This document shows, one piece after another, positions 43,401 through 54,089 of a stretch of DNA of 64,000 nucleotides. The DNA comes from Mesocentrotus franciscanus (taxonomy: Eukaryota; Echinodermata; Echinoidea; Camarodonta; Strongylocentrotidae). The notes below the pieces were generated by a model. It ran no database searches. It was not told where the DNA came from and saw only the letters and a list, made by a program, of their open reading frames with translations. The position numbers were made by a program, and so were the translations under genes. Positions within the stretch are counted from its first letter, which is position 1. Each line of letters begins with the position of its first letter. The stretch is taken from assembly GCA_037976565.1 (NCBI GenBank), contig CP137680.1, positions 22,769,533 through 22,833,532 of the forward strand, in the 5' to 3' direction.

Positions 43401-44442
43401 TCGACATCTATATAAAAGGGGAATTGAGAGAAAAAAAATTATACGAACAAACAAACACACACACACACACACACAATGACATGAAATGAAAACATTAATC
43501 ACAAATTTTAAACGAAAATAATATTGAATAACATGGTGCATCACACAATTCAATTTTGTGTAGGTATGACTGTGTGCTGACTTAGATAGAATCAAATCAA
43601 GTGATGACTGAAGATGCAAAGGTCGAGGGTTCGAATCCCGACACGGCACTAATATCCTTTGGCAAGATATTAACCTGCACTTGCTACTCTCCACCGAGGT
43701 GTTAAATGGGTACCCGGTAGGATTCGACCGTCATTGTTGGTCAAACAGTTTTTGAGCGTCAAGTAACGCCTGGCTGGAACGCTCCCCGGGGAGTGGAGAT
43801 TGTGCACACAGTGTGTCCAGTGAATCCAATGACCGGGGTAATAGTATATCTGTAAAGCGCTTAGAGACATTGTATTAAGCGCTATATAAAAGCGGAATAT
43901 TATTAAAATTATTATAATGTGCGGTTAGATGAGTCGTTTCTTGTAGCCAAAATATGACATTGTGTGTAATAGTTATCTATGAATATTTTCGGCCTAGATT
44001 ACCAATTACTAAGGGTTAAAAAATGTCAATATCCTTGAAAACAATCATCATGTCAATATCATCATACCTCAGAAACCTTGTGAATTCTTTCTAAGATTTG
44101 TTTATTCATTTATTATCTTTTAAATTACCTTCATAATGGTATGCCGTATTCTATAGCATGACACATTAATCTATATATAAGTATCTTACCATTGCAAGTT
44201 CTTCCATCCTTGTCTAATATATAACCAGCAGTACAGGAACAACTGAATGTACCAGGCATGTTCGTACAAACTCCATTAGTCGTATCACATGAGTGTGAAT
44301 AAATATCACACTCATCGACATCTATATAAAAGGGGAATTGAAAGAATAAAACAATTATACAAACGGGAATTGAAAGAATAAAACAATTATACAAACATAC
44401 AGACACATAAACACATTCGCACACACGCACCAGGACACACAC

Positions 44443-44475
<33 letters not shown>

Positions 44476-46930
44476 TTCATATTTTTTTAATATCTTTTCA
44501 TTTGAAGTGTGTGTGTGTGACAAAATGAAACCAATAAAGCGGATATAAAGACACACGCTACTACTATTGTATTGTTTTCAAAATCAAATTTGCTCCCGAT
44601 AAAGACGTATGGAAGCGTCGGGATTTCGAGCGGTGACAATAATTTATAATGGGCTAGAATGCATTCAATTCCTTGGTTATGTTTTCTTATTTACATAAGC
44701 ACACTCAGAAAAAGTGGACACTCTTTATTGAAGATCATTTCATGTTTATTTTGATATATCAATGACAAGTTTATATCAAATATTTATTTGAAAATCTTAA
44801 CTATAAATAGTGTCCACTTTTTTCTTCTTTTTTTGTTGTTGTTGCTGTGTGTATTTTAAAAACATAATTTCATGCCTACCAATCGCACAAGTCGGACCAT
44901 AAAAGTTTGTGGGACAAGTACATGTAACGCCATCAAGTGTCCCCTTGCAGGTTCCTCCATTTTGGCAAGGAGTAGAAAGACAATCTGTTTGTTAAAGATA
45001 GATGATTGAGAGAGACACAGAGAGAGAAATGGGAAGAAAGAGAGAAAAGGGGTAGACAGACAGACAGAGAGAACGGGGGAGGAATATAGAGAAAGAGAGC
45101 AAGGAGGTAAGGTAGAGCGAGAAAGAGAGAGAAGTATTGTAAGAAGGAAAGAGATAAGATGGCAGAAAGACATAGAAAAGATTAAACAAGAGTCAGGGAA
45201 GGGAGTGAAAGAGAAAGAAATAGAGGGATGAAGGAGGCACATTGAGTAAGATAATGAATAGAAAGCAAATATCAACATAAATATTGTTCGCAAACTGTAA
45301 CAGAATCTATATTAAGAAAGCAGGTAAAAGTTTTGATGAATCTTACAGACCATTTATAATTATTAATGAGAGATCCGCTATTTGATTTCTATTTTTCATA
45401 CATGAATATTTTGTACAGTACAAATCCATGGCGTAGGTAATGGTATTCACAGACTGATTTTGGTACAACCATCTTGGTGCCATGACTAATTTATCCGTAA
45501 TCTTCTTCATCTCGTGCCTTCCTTAGGCTTCCATTTAAGCCTCTTTATGATTTAGTATTTAATACGTTGCTAGTTTTAGGCTTTGTGCTGAAATGAAGCG
45601 ACAAAACAGTGGAAGTACTTATTTATGATAGAGTAAACTGTACTGCAATTGACATTTCTGTATTTTATAAAAACAGAGCCCAGTAAACCCGCGTGGGATC
45701 GTTGTTGCTCGCAGTTGCCATTCATAAACACGCACAACAAAAAAGACCCAGCGGTTATTTCTTTTTAAACGGATATATCCGAGTATCCACTTACTACACC
45801 TGGGTCAAGTTTTGGTATTAAAATGCAGATGAATATCTTGGATTAAGTGATGCAGCAGGGGTTCGAACCCTGTACCTTGTCGAGCTGTGGTTCACAGTCC
45901 GGAGACTTAACCAATGGACCACGACACCTTAACCCTAATAAGGCCGGGCTATTTGAGTTCTTAATACGGCCGGGGGCATTATGCCCCCCCCCCCTAAGAT
46001 CTCGGCCGTGAAACGGCCGATCGCTGTGAAAATTTGCATGCATGTCAAGTGAAGTGTATAGAATACTATAGCAATTTCAATTTTTGAAAAAATTACTCAT
46101 TTGCATATTTATGGTAAATTATGCAAATAAGGTCAAAACATTCATATTTTTACCCATAAATCATATAATTTTCATATTTAAGCTTTCTTTTCCACTACAT
46201 ACATTTGTTAGACCATTTGGAATAATCATACGACAACAAAAATTGGAAGAGCCAGGTTATTCCTTATGTTATCTCTTGTTTTGATAATTTCTTATGTATT
46301 TCATTGTTTTTTTAACTTATGTATTTCATTGTTTTTGTTGTTTTATTTCATTCCTAACTATAATTTAACTATTTTGACCCCTAAAACAAACACCTAAACT
46401 TTAAACAAGACCAAATAACCAATGTTTTATCTCTTTTTAGGAAAAATGATATTTCCATATGTTTTGTACACAAATCACGAAAATAAGCGATTTTCGGGCC
46501 GACATGTAAAGACAAAAGGTCACGTGACTTTGTAACGGTAGGTCCGATTTTCAAAAGATTTGTTTTAAAAGATGCGCAAGACTCGAAAGAATAAAGTCAT
46601 GAAGCGGCGGGGCGTCATCCGTATGCGTTCCCGAACAATCAGAAAAATCGCGGAGGAGGGGGCCATAATGCCCCCGGGCCTTATTAGGGTTAAGAGCATA
46701 GCCGTGGACACAATGAATTAAAAGCAAAACAATGTTGAAACCATTGCGTCGTAGGAGCTTTAAAAACTTACATGGCAGTGTGCAGATGAGACTATCTGCA
46801 GCAATTCTCTTCGTCTCTGGCCACCGGACGTCCTCGTTGGTTACTGATTTGGATTCCAAGGCAACAGTGCCTCCGTTTGGAAGTGTGATGGTGCCGCATC
46901 TCGACTCAATAAGAGTGACCATTTTTAAAA
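37156..46930 (-). CDS. EGF / calcium-binding EGF / C-type lectin gene (9 exons, 5' end not found)
   Basis: Nine minus-strand exons (159, 105, 5 x 132, 176 and 258 bp) join in phase to about 453 codons ending in TAA. Order: an unassigned 53-residue module, one ordinary EGF domain, five calcium-binding EGF domains each beginning DVDEC, and a C-type lectin domain split over two exons. The architecture resembles secreted or cell-surface adhesion and recognition proteins; the EPN motif of the lectin domain predicts mannose-type sugar specificity by the usual rule. No signal peptide or transmembrane exon was seen, so localisation is inferred. I cannot name an orthologue. The gene follows the MFSD6-like gene on the same strand, and its introns contain SINEs and a piggyBac-like MITE. 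Confidence 0.8.
38170..39290. repeat. Purine-rich degenerate tandem array (GGGGCACTTAT units)
   Basis: About 1.1 kb in which GGGGCACTTAT(C/G)A-GA-GTGAAAA-like units of roughly 23-33 bp recur more than 25 times with many substitutions and length changes. It lies in the intron that splits the lectin domain. It is strongly strand-asymmetric: the + strand is mostly purine, so the transcribed sense strand is pyrimidine-rich. Confidence 0.85.
39505..39797 (+). repeat. tRNA-derived SINE, full-length, antisense to the lectin gene
   Basis: The tRNA-like head at 39505-39578 has GTGTTGT pairing exactly with ACAACAC as an acceptor stem, an A-box-like GGTCCAGTGGATAAG and a B box GGTTCGAATCC. The body is ACTAACGTCCTTTGGCAAG through ACCTGGTAGGAT, with a GCGCTATACAAGAACGG 3' end and short AT-rich tail. 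The tail ends exactly at the donor of the lectin exon at 39798. Confidence 0.8.
39798..39973 (-). CDS. C-type lectin domain, N-terminal half
   Basis: Acceptor TATTTCAG, donor GTATGT; 176 bp, phase 1 to phase 0, directly compatible with the preceding cbEGF exon. Encodes [20 protein letters not shown] then [28 protein letters not shown] and CLEN, the typical first half of a C-type lectin fold. Confidence 0.88.
40610..41190 (+). mobile_element. LINE fragment, L1/Tx1-type C-terminus
   Basis: The + strand reads [20 protein letters not shown] then [18 protein letters not shown], a C-x2-C-x7-H-x4-C zinc-binding motif typical of the C-terminal region of L1-superfamily reverse transcriptases. It is followed by A/T-rich 3' sequence and a short A run near 41180. 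The 5' end is truncated. Intronic in the EGF/lectin gene, antisense to it. Confidence 0.7.
41649..41780 (-). CDS. cbEGF exon 5
   Basis: 132 bp, phase 1-1. Encodes [19 protein letters not shown] and further to GRTCN; six cysteines. DVDEC is the calcium-binding start, and [10 protein letters not shown] fits the Asp/Asn beta-hydroxylation consensus. The most diverged of the five (F, G and K substitutions). Confidence 0.88.
42012..42143 (-). CDS. cbEGF exon 4
   Basis: 132 bp, phase 1-1. [42 protein letters not shown]. Donor GTAAGA; the flanking intron sequence is also similar to that of the other repeats. Confidence 0.88.
42225..42510 (-). repeat. tRNA-derived SINE, full-length copy
   Basis: The minus strand has the tRNA-like head (GGTGTTGTGGTCTTGACTAG, then GTACGGGGTTCAAGTCCC), the ACTAATGTCCTTTGGCAAG body, a GCGCTATATAAACATCC 3' end and a TATTATTATT tail. 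Lies in the intron between cbEGF exons 3 and 4, in gene orientation. Confidence 0.8.
42908..43039 (-). CDS. cbEGF exon 3
   Basis: 132 bp, phase 1-1. [42 protein letters not shown]. Nearly identical to cbEGF exon 1 (44190-44321), and the surrounding introns match too, suggesting the pair arose by a recent duplication. Confidence 0.88.
43276..43407 (-). CDS. cbEGF exon 2
   Basis: 132 bp, phase 1-1. [42 protein letters not shown]. The donor is GTGAGA instead of GTAAGA. A tyrosine replaces the usual asparagine after the last cysteine. Confidence 0.85.
43600..43918 (+). repeat. tRNA-derived SINE copy, antisense
   Basis: A partial head (GAGGGTTCGAATCCCGACAC, the B-box region), the ACTAATATCCTTTGGCAAG body, GGGTACCCGGTAGGATTCGA, and a GCGCTATATAAAAGCGG 3' end with a TATTATTAAAATTATTAT tail. 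Confidence 0.78.
44190..44321 (-). CDS. cbEGF exon 1
   Basis: 132 bp, phase 1-1. [42 protein letters not shown]; six cysteines at EGF spacing. Confidence 0.88.
44510..45460. repeat. Block duplicated at 25560-26960
   Basis: Covers a (TA)n and GT microsatellite, sequence X, the EGF exon at 44880-44984 and the GA-rich tract at 45008-45235. The direct match continues to about 45460, where the two loci diverge. The copy at 25-27 kb has extra sequence between X and the exon. Confidence 0.8.
44880..44984 (-). CDS. EGF-like exon
   Basis: 105 bp, acceptor AACAAACAG, donor GTAGGC, phase 1-1. Encodes [19 protein letters not shown] then [16 protein letters not shown], six cysteines, an ordinary EGF fold without the DVDEC calcium site. 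A paralogue with a dead donor is at 26354-26458. Confidence 0.87.
45849..45929 (-). repeat. SINE tRNA-like head
   Basis: The minus strand reads GTGTCGTGGTCCATTGGTTA, then CTCCGGACTGTGAACCAC and GTACAGGGTTCGAACCCC: A-box-like and B-box elements with a longer variable region, as in the other SINE heads. The acceptor stem does not pair and no body follows. Confidence 0.65.
45933..46689. mobile_element. piggyBac-like MITE with TTAA duplication
   Basis: Termini CCCTAATAAGGCC and GGCCTTATTAGGG are inverted and each is flanked by TTAA, the piggyBac target. The CCCT start is also piggyBac-like. 757 bp without a transposase frame. Internal inverted tracts include GGGGGCATTATGCC. A related internal segment (ATCTCGGCCGT, AAAATTTGCATG) is at 63890-64000. 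It lies in an intron of the EGF/lectin gene. Confidence 0.8.
46772..46930 (-). CDS. Unassigned exon upstream of the EGF exon
   Basis: 159 bp (53 codons), acceptor CGATTTCCAG, donor GTAAGT, phase 1-1, matching the EGF exon that follows. Encodes [20 protein letters not shown] then [20 protein letters not shown] and [12 protein letters not shown]. Only two cysteines. I do not recognise the domain. Its membership in the EGF/lectin gene rests on strand, spacing and phase. Confidence 0.55.
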
Positions 46931-47898
46931 CTGGAAATCGATGCATGCAAATAGGATTCAAGATTGAGGATTTATCAAAGCATACCTTCGCAGCTGGATG
47001 GCTGAATCGTGACAATGTTTTACATATGATTTTTTTAAAATAAATTTACCAAATCAAGAAATACAGATATATATACAATCCTAGCAAATTTAAGCGATTC
47101 CTATGTGAATACATTTATTTTATTTTATTTAGTTGAATAAAAAGTATAACTTATGCAGGTTAAACCCAATACAAAATTAAAACATATATATTTGTTTATT
47201 AGTTTAAGACAAGATGGGTTACTCATTCGCAAGGACACAAATGAAATGAGAAAAAGGCCCTCAGCCAATCCTTAAACTTCCTTTACAGTCTTTTCAAAGA
47301 AGACTGTAAATAAATCAACTTAAGAGCAATTACAATGCTCTATACCTTTGCCTATTAATCTCGTTGGGATCACGTAATATCTCATTCACGAATGTTAGTA
47401 GGTGACGCACAAGGCTTTAAAAGATAAAGTAGAGTTCTAGTAATGCGATTGCATTGCGAAAGAAACTGTGTAGGACATCAGTATTGGTGCATATGAGGTT
47501 TTTGGAATGTCAAAATAATAAGAAATTGCATGGCCCAGTCTTGCTAAAAGTTACATTCACTGTAAACTGAGATGTATATTATACAGAATTACACAATAGT
47601 GTGCATGAAAGAGCAATCCTTTTCAGGGGACGTGTTTTTCTATGCTACTCTTCCACATTAACGTCAATAGAATGAATTAAAAGCTCACCAAATATTTTCA
47701 CCTTCCCAAGAACTCAACTTTGAAAGTCATTGCAATTGTGTAACATGTGATTTGATGGGACTCCTCCCACATGGATTCAATAATGGAAGCTTAGCTAAAC
47801 CTAGCTTTAAAATATATATATGGGGGAGAACTTTGACGCGGGATAAGTGGGACACCCCATCTAAACAAAACAATTTACTAGTATGACAACATATTTCG
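46931..47898. other. No gene seen
   Basis: A/T-rich. The missing first exon(s) of the EGF/lectin gene should lie here or further right but no signal-peptide-like frame was identified. Confidence 0.4.
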
Positions 47899-48183
47899 TC
47901 GCCCGGCTGGCAGAAGGGCGTTAGCGCGCGAGCGACTCGAAAACTACTTTTCGAATTATTCGATTTAAAGATTTGTTTTATATTTAAACTGCTTTCCGTC
48001 CCGAAAATTGGTTTAAAACTTAAAAGACTAATAGAAATGTTTTAGTAGAACACGGCCACAAAGTTTTTTCGGAGATAAGTCAATTTTATAAAAGTTTGAG
48101 GCGATTTAGTGCTAACGCCCTTCTGCTTAGCGCTTCAATTTTGACCTCAAATTCGAGTTAACGCCCTTCTGGCAGCCAGGCGA
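47899..48183. mobile_element. Inverted-repeat element (285 bp)
   Basis: Starts TCGCCCGGCTGGCAGAAGGG and ends CCCTTCTGGCAGCCAGGCGA, near-perfect inverted repeats. An internal TAACGCCCTTCTG repeat is also present. No target duplication is clear. Related core to 27894-27965. Confidence 0.65.
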
Positions 48184-48214
48184 CTTTCCTGTGTTTTAAC
48201 GGTCTTTTTGCATG

Positions 48215-48490
48215 AGCAATACGACCAGACCCTTTAGAAAACTGTATTGAAATATACAGTTGAACGGTTACTTTTGCAGAAAGCTCTCTTTTAAACCGGA
48301 ACAAAATAAACAGAGGAAACCGTTTGGTATTTAATCTTAAATTGATTATTATGGAAATTACACACTTGGCTTTGAAACTTAGGTTTAGTTTCGGTCTGAA
48401 GGAACTTAAAATAGTATTCCTTTTTTGTTAACAATGATATTCCTGATCGAAATTACATTGTATAAGCCTATTTTTCTATTGAAAACAAAG
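48215..48490. repeat. Repeat block, inverted match to 29715-29985
   Basis: Contains GTTGAACGGTTACTTTTGCA and ACCGTTTGGTATTTAATCTT, the complement of the tract near 29.7-30.0 kb. Confidence 0.75.
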
Positions 48491-48824
48491 AAGAAAAAGG
48501 GAAAAAATATCAAGCCATTATATTGTATAGGAGGGTAATGCATATATATGATATCTAAGAAAAAATACAAAGATCAATTATATATACTTACTCGAAAGCA
48601 CGAAGCTGGTTCTAATAAATTGTCTTCTAACAAATCCACTTTTCATCTTCGACAATGCACAGTCTTATTATAAGCAAAAACAGATACAAGATATGCTCGA
48701 CTCTGTTTCAGAATGCGATAAGATAGAATGACGAATGACCTCGGGCAAGGAACAGAGGGTGAATGTGATGCTATACATGTGCATGTAATAAATGACATTT
48801 GACGGGGATAAAAATTCTGACTGA

Positions 48825-48942
48825 GAGAGTGTGTGTGTGTGTGTGTGATAGAGAGAGAAAAAAAAGAAAGAAAAAGAAACATTTCGAGAGAGAAAAAGAG
48901 AGAAATAAGAGAGAAAGAGACACAGAGAGAAAGAGACAAAGC
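48825..48942. repeat. GT and GA-rich simple repeats
   Basis: A (GT)n run at about 48829-48848 followed by AGAGAGAAA-rich sequence immediately before the duplicated block at 48942. Confidence 0.9.
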
Positions 48943-49590
48943 GTGAGCTAGCTATCAGGTTAATTGCCATCACTATTATTCATACCAATATTATCACTTT
49001 CCTCACGAATAAGACCAATTATCATCAGCAGTAGCTACCATCATCCTTGAAACTCATCAAGTATTTATTCGAAAAATTACTTTCGAAAAATCAACCTTAG
49101 GCAATTACAATAGCATTGTGCGTCACCTATTGAAACGTGCAAATATGACGATGACCTTATCACGTAATCTGAAAATGATCTCTTAAATATTGGATATACA
49201 AAAGGGTTTAGTTGCCCTTGGGTTGACATTTCGAAAATAGCTGCGGTCGTGTTAATGATAATTTTTAACGCATATCCATCTTCCAGGCGAAAACGAACAA
49301 AAAATGCAATTGAATAACAGATTATAAACAAAATTATACGAAATCAATGGCTTTCAAAACAAAAGTCCAAGGAATAATTATGCGTTCTGCGTAGGGTAAA
49401 GTCATTTCGAATTTTGAAGGCTGCACAGGTTGAAAGATCACTGAGCGGTCAATTAACAACTGCGTCATTATAATATGCCCCTCCTCTTTTAAGTCCATTT
49501 CCACCAATTAGATACGCTGTTACAAAGAAAATTGATGTATACGCACTCCACTATAACCCCCCCCCCCCGTGTCTCTCTCTCTCTCACACT
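48942..49590. repeat. Segmental duplicate block, matches 28018-28640
   Basis: A direct-orientation match, with an extra segment near 48980-49035 that is absent from the other copy. Confidence 0.8.
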
Positions 49591-51117
49591 TTTTTTTCAA
49601 TAGTTTTTTGTATTGATTCCAAACAATACAAATCACTCTTAGAAATAAAATCCATTTTTTTTTTCTTAACATGATTTCAAAACATTTTCATAACATAAAT
49701 TGTACAATTGATGAAAACAAAAATGAAATCAATTGTAACATAAAACAAATGACCCCATCCAACCAAACACACTACTAACCCCCTCCCTCCCCACCATGCA
49801 ACACACACACCATCGAACCATACTTCCACCCATATACGCACACTGTTCCTAGCCCCCTCAGAGTATCCCAAATCGGAGCGACAGACAGACACACACACTT
49901 ACCCACACACACACACGCATACATACATACATACGAACACATTCTCTCTTTCTTTCTCTAGCTCTTTTTCTCACTCAGATTTTTTTCCCACTTAATTTAC
50001 CATCCTCCAAAAAGTGAGAAGAGTGTGTACAATTTCCAGATCGAAACGTTAGGTAATATACATATCCAGATAGGTCCTTCTCAAGTTCCACTTGGAGAAA
50101 GTCCTGGCTGTCTACCATAATAATTTCAGTGGAGACTTTATGAATAATTAAGAGAAAATGAATTCAAGGTAAGTACGCCTGTAACAGAAAGGGAATTATT
50201 GCATTGGGGATGAGGCCCCTCTCATTTGAACATATCTTGGGACATCTTTGGGGCACAATAACAATAAAATGATTTCATCATTGATTGTAAACAAAGAGTA
50301 CTAGAAAAAGGGTGGGTGAGAGGGAGAGTGAGAGGGAATCGAGAGGGAGAAGATCTAAAACACGTACAGAGAGCAAATGAGAAAAACAGAGATGCAGAAA
50401 GAGAAAGAGAGAACTTTAAGAATATAGGGGGAAGAGATAGATAGAAAGAGAGAGAGAGAGAGAGGGGGGGGGAGAGAAGGGGCAGGCGTCTTATTCCAAA
50501 AGTATACAGAGTATTTCTTATCTAGTATTAAATTTTTACCCATTTAGCCTATATTATACAACAGAAGACAAAACGCAATAAAACCATACAGGACAAGTTT
50601 GATAACAAACATCAACGTCAATGAAGTTTAGTGATACACACAAGAACAATTTTACTGATTGGACGTTACAGATTTGAATGATTTTATTCAAGGGTTTGTC
50701 CAATATCATGCTCCGCATTTGTTTTGTTTTGTTTTTGTTTTCTGTTCAGAAACGTTATCCTTTCCATTGATACAATGAACAACAATTGTACATAGTAGCA
50801 CAGAGAAATAGCATTCAAGTGTTATACATTGTAATCAGTGTTACTTTGAGGAATGCTATGATTTCAAACAGAAATTATTTGAATACCACTCAGTTAAGAA
50901 CGATTAAAACATAATTATGATACATATAACAACAACAACAGCCAATATTCTGTGAAATGGATTAGTGAGGAAAGGAGGACGGCAAATTTAGACGACTGAC
51001 GATTTAGAAGATGGCTTGTTGAAATCATTTTTTTTTTAATTAAAAAACCGGTGAATTTTCTGGATGAAGCCAGTTTACTGTTTTATCTACAAACTTAACA
51101 TTAGGTAGTTGATAAAT
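49591..51117. other. No gene seen; simple repeats
   Basis: Contains CA-rich DNA at about 49800-49935 and a GA-rich tract at about 50300-50480. No exon-like frame supported. Confidence 0.5.
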
Positions 51118-51273
51118 TTGTAATAATAATAACAACAACAATAATTAATAATAATAGGCCTAATAATAATAATAACAATAATAATAACAATAATAATAAA
51201 AGTAATAATAATAATAATGAAAACGATAATAATAATAATAATAATTATAATAATAATAATAATAATAATAATG

Positions 51274-51319
<46 letters not shown>

Positions 51320-51330
51320 TCATAATAGTA
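51118..51330. repeat. TAA trinucleotide microsatellite
   Basis: About 210 bp of AATAAT repeats with occasional C or G interruptions. The poly-Ile frames on both strands are readings of the repeat. Confidence 0.95.
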
Positions 51331-51894
51331 ACAATACTAAGAATAATGTTAAATGGATATCTCTGGCAGAGAACATATGTTTATCTTGCTGTAAGTATGA
51401 ATATCATTCCATATCTTTATATTTGGGTGGATTACATATAGTTAGCAGTGATGAGCATACCATTTTCACTTATAGAATGTGGAATGTACAAGCAATTAAT
51501 ATCTTCACAGAGAGATATGATCTTTATATCATTCAAATACTTTCACTCATGGAAAATATGTTATCACACTCTGTTTTCGCACAAAAAATATATGTTGATA
51601 TACTAAACAGATGATGGAATATTGCAATGTAATACTACATTTTGTCAATTTTATTAGAATCATTACTAATTCTCTGACTTGACCATCGAGATGATTAATA
51701 TCTTATTTTTCTCTTCCGGAGGCTCCAACTTAAATTATAAATAATGATAGTATAATCTAAATTACGGAGATTGTGAAATTATTGGTCACAATCCAATCCA
51801 ATCCAAAAAGTATTTGATAGCGCGCCTTTTAATCACTTGCAGAGCAGCGCTGCTTTCACTTCTCCACAGTTGTGAGTTGTGAGATGTGAGTTGG

Positions 51895-52112
51895 AGATGT
51901 GAGTTGGTCTAGCGGCACGTTCACTTGGTCAGCACTCTGTCTTCGCCTGCAAACTGGCTCAGGCGACCCCGGTTCGAAACTAAGTCACGTCTTTCGGATG
52001 GTGACGTTAAAGGTCGGTCCCCAGACGTAAATAATCATATCTGATTGATACACGTCTGTAATAACCCAATTACACACACTTGTTTGTGCCACTCGCCGCC
52101 ACTGAAACAATA
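51895..52112 (+). repeat. Second tRNA-derived SINE type
   Basis: The head has TTGGTCTAGCGGCACGTTC and GACCCCGGTTCGAAACTAA (A- and B-box-like, with a long variable arm). The body has GGATGGTGACGTTAAAGGTC and GGTCCCCAGACGTAAATAA. It differs from the ACTAATGTCCTTTGG family. No poly-A tail was seen. Confidence 0.55.
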
Positions 52113-53790
52113 ATATATATTTTGTTATTATATCACTTATAAAAAAGCCAGTTGAGGCAGTGCAATTTGCTGTCCTCTATCAAATTAAATGGGGCTTCAG
52201 AAGTTTCTTGAATTGATCAACGGATGGAGCTGTCTTCACAATAGGAGGTATAGCTGGTTCTACAGCTTTACTGCAACCGATGGAAAATACGTTTTTCCAT
52301 CACGATTCGTAGAGAGATGTTAAGTAAGCCAGACAGACGAAGATGTCGGGGGAGGGGGGGGGGTGAATATATTGCGGATCTGAGGACGACGAATCATTTG
52401 CCATGCAGATATTGGACAAGGACAAAGAATTTGTCGATGACTTTCCCATGCCAAGCGCCAAGCCGACTCAAGAACCAGGTACTGCAATCACAAATCGACA
52501 ATCCCTTCAGGGAAACTCCGATATATCCCGATTATCAGTCTCTTTCTGCTTGTTACCAACGGCATTGTGTGCATATAACCAAGGGCGTGGCGACAGTCCG
52601 GCATTTCGGGGGCCCATGAAAGAAAGGGGGTAGGACACGGGTGTTACCAGGTGGATATATTATTATCATCACAGTGATCACAATTCCATCGTCCTTTCGG
52701 GGAAAATAAAAAAAATCCCGATTTCCAGTCTCCTTTTGGCCGCATCCAGCATTACTCTATGCGCATAAAACCAATGGCACAGTGCACGTCGGCCAAGCCA
52801 GTGAGGGGCACTGCCACTGGTGTCAATCGAGGGGCGTGGGGAGGGGCACCGCTCGTACCAGGTGGATACAATGCTATAAGGTGAGCTACACTCAATATAG
52901 TGCATAAAACATAAGTGACGTATCGTAGGTCCAGCCATTGCGGAGGGGGTGGGGACTGGTGAAATGGGGGCACTTGTCTTACCAGGTAAATGAAATACGA
53001 GAGAATAAGCTAAGCCATCGAGTCGAGAAAAAAATGGCGGCGTCTTATCATCTTCTTTTCACATCACCTTCCCTATCTCCCACTGTTTTCTCTCTCCCTT
53101 TCCTATTGGGAGTGAATGTAACCCTTGTGCCCCCCCCCCCCAACTGCGCCACTGCACAAACGAAAACGATTAGTCTTGTCAGATGTTCACTGAATGAACA
53201 TCAGCATTTGTGTTATTCTGATCAGCCTTTCCTTCGTCTAAAACAGTGACATGTTTTACCAGGCCTTGCTCCTCTTCATCATTACACTTATTTCCACTTT
53301 TCTCCACGTCATCCCAATTTATGGCGTCACAGGGGCGTCTATATAAAGTAAAAGTATATAAAAAAGAAACATACATATTTTAGAGATGAGTGGTACGACA
53401 AAAAAAAACATTCTTGCATCTCGTAGGCCTACATACTCGTGTAAGTCTTTCCACTCAGTTCTTGGTGGAACTTTATGATTTGCAAGTCATACTGGGTAGT
53501 ATTTCATATACAATCTTCCAACATACTGGCAAAATATATACAATCTTCCAACATACTGGCAAAATATATACAGGGTGTGAAACATGCAAACGTCAATGGT
53601 CAGGGATTCATATATTCTTTAAATCGATTCATTTTCAAAGTTCAGAGTTATCCAAATTACGCGATCGCAACGACATTCCCAAAATCAACCTTGGGCAATT
53701 CCATGGCCTTGTAATACGCCACCTTTTGAAATGTGCGAACACTACAATGACGTATTACGTTATCTGAATGTGATTTCTACGGGACATACA
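52113..53790. other. No confident gene; two exon-like stretches
   Basis: A + strand open stretch at 52409-52478 (after CCATGCAG, before GTACTG) reads ILDKDKEFVDDFPMPSAKPT. A minus-strand stretch at 53179-53338 follows an acceptor-like TTTATATAG and is acidic (NWDDVEKSGNKCNDEEEQG). Neither can be placed in a gene in the right phase. Confidence 0.35.
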
Positions 53791-54089
53791 TTAGGGCATT
53801 AAAAATGCCCTTGAGTTGATTTTTCCGAAAGTAATTGTGATCGCATTATTAATTCGTCTTTTACTTTCAAGCACATAACAAAAATTACCCTTCATATTGC
53901 ATTTCTCTTGTTCTTTCTCGGCATCTTCATCTGCCCCATCCCTCCTTTCCTTTTTCTTAAGGACAAAAACAGTGAAGAAGAAGAAGATGAGTAGTGACAC
54001 GAGACAAAGCGCCCCATTACATCTGAACAGCATCCGAGCACCATATTTTTCATAAATGATGCCGCCTACAAAGTTGCCTATTGCACCAC
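53791..54089 (-). CDS. MFSD6-like exon 6 (last, with stop)
   Basis: Acceptor GTTCATAG. Encodes GGAIGNFVGGIIYEKYGARM, the last membrane segment (ALCLVSLLIFFFFTVFVL) and a charged tail (KKKERRDGADEDAEKEQEK), then reads to TAA at 53793-53791. A donor-like AAGG/GTAATT inside the tail could splice to 53338, giving only six more residues before a stop. Confidence 0.8.

Noticed and set aside
51087..51441. Poly-isoleucine frames on both strands
   Set aside because: TAA microsatellite artefacts.
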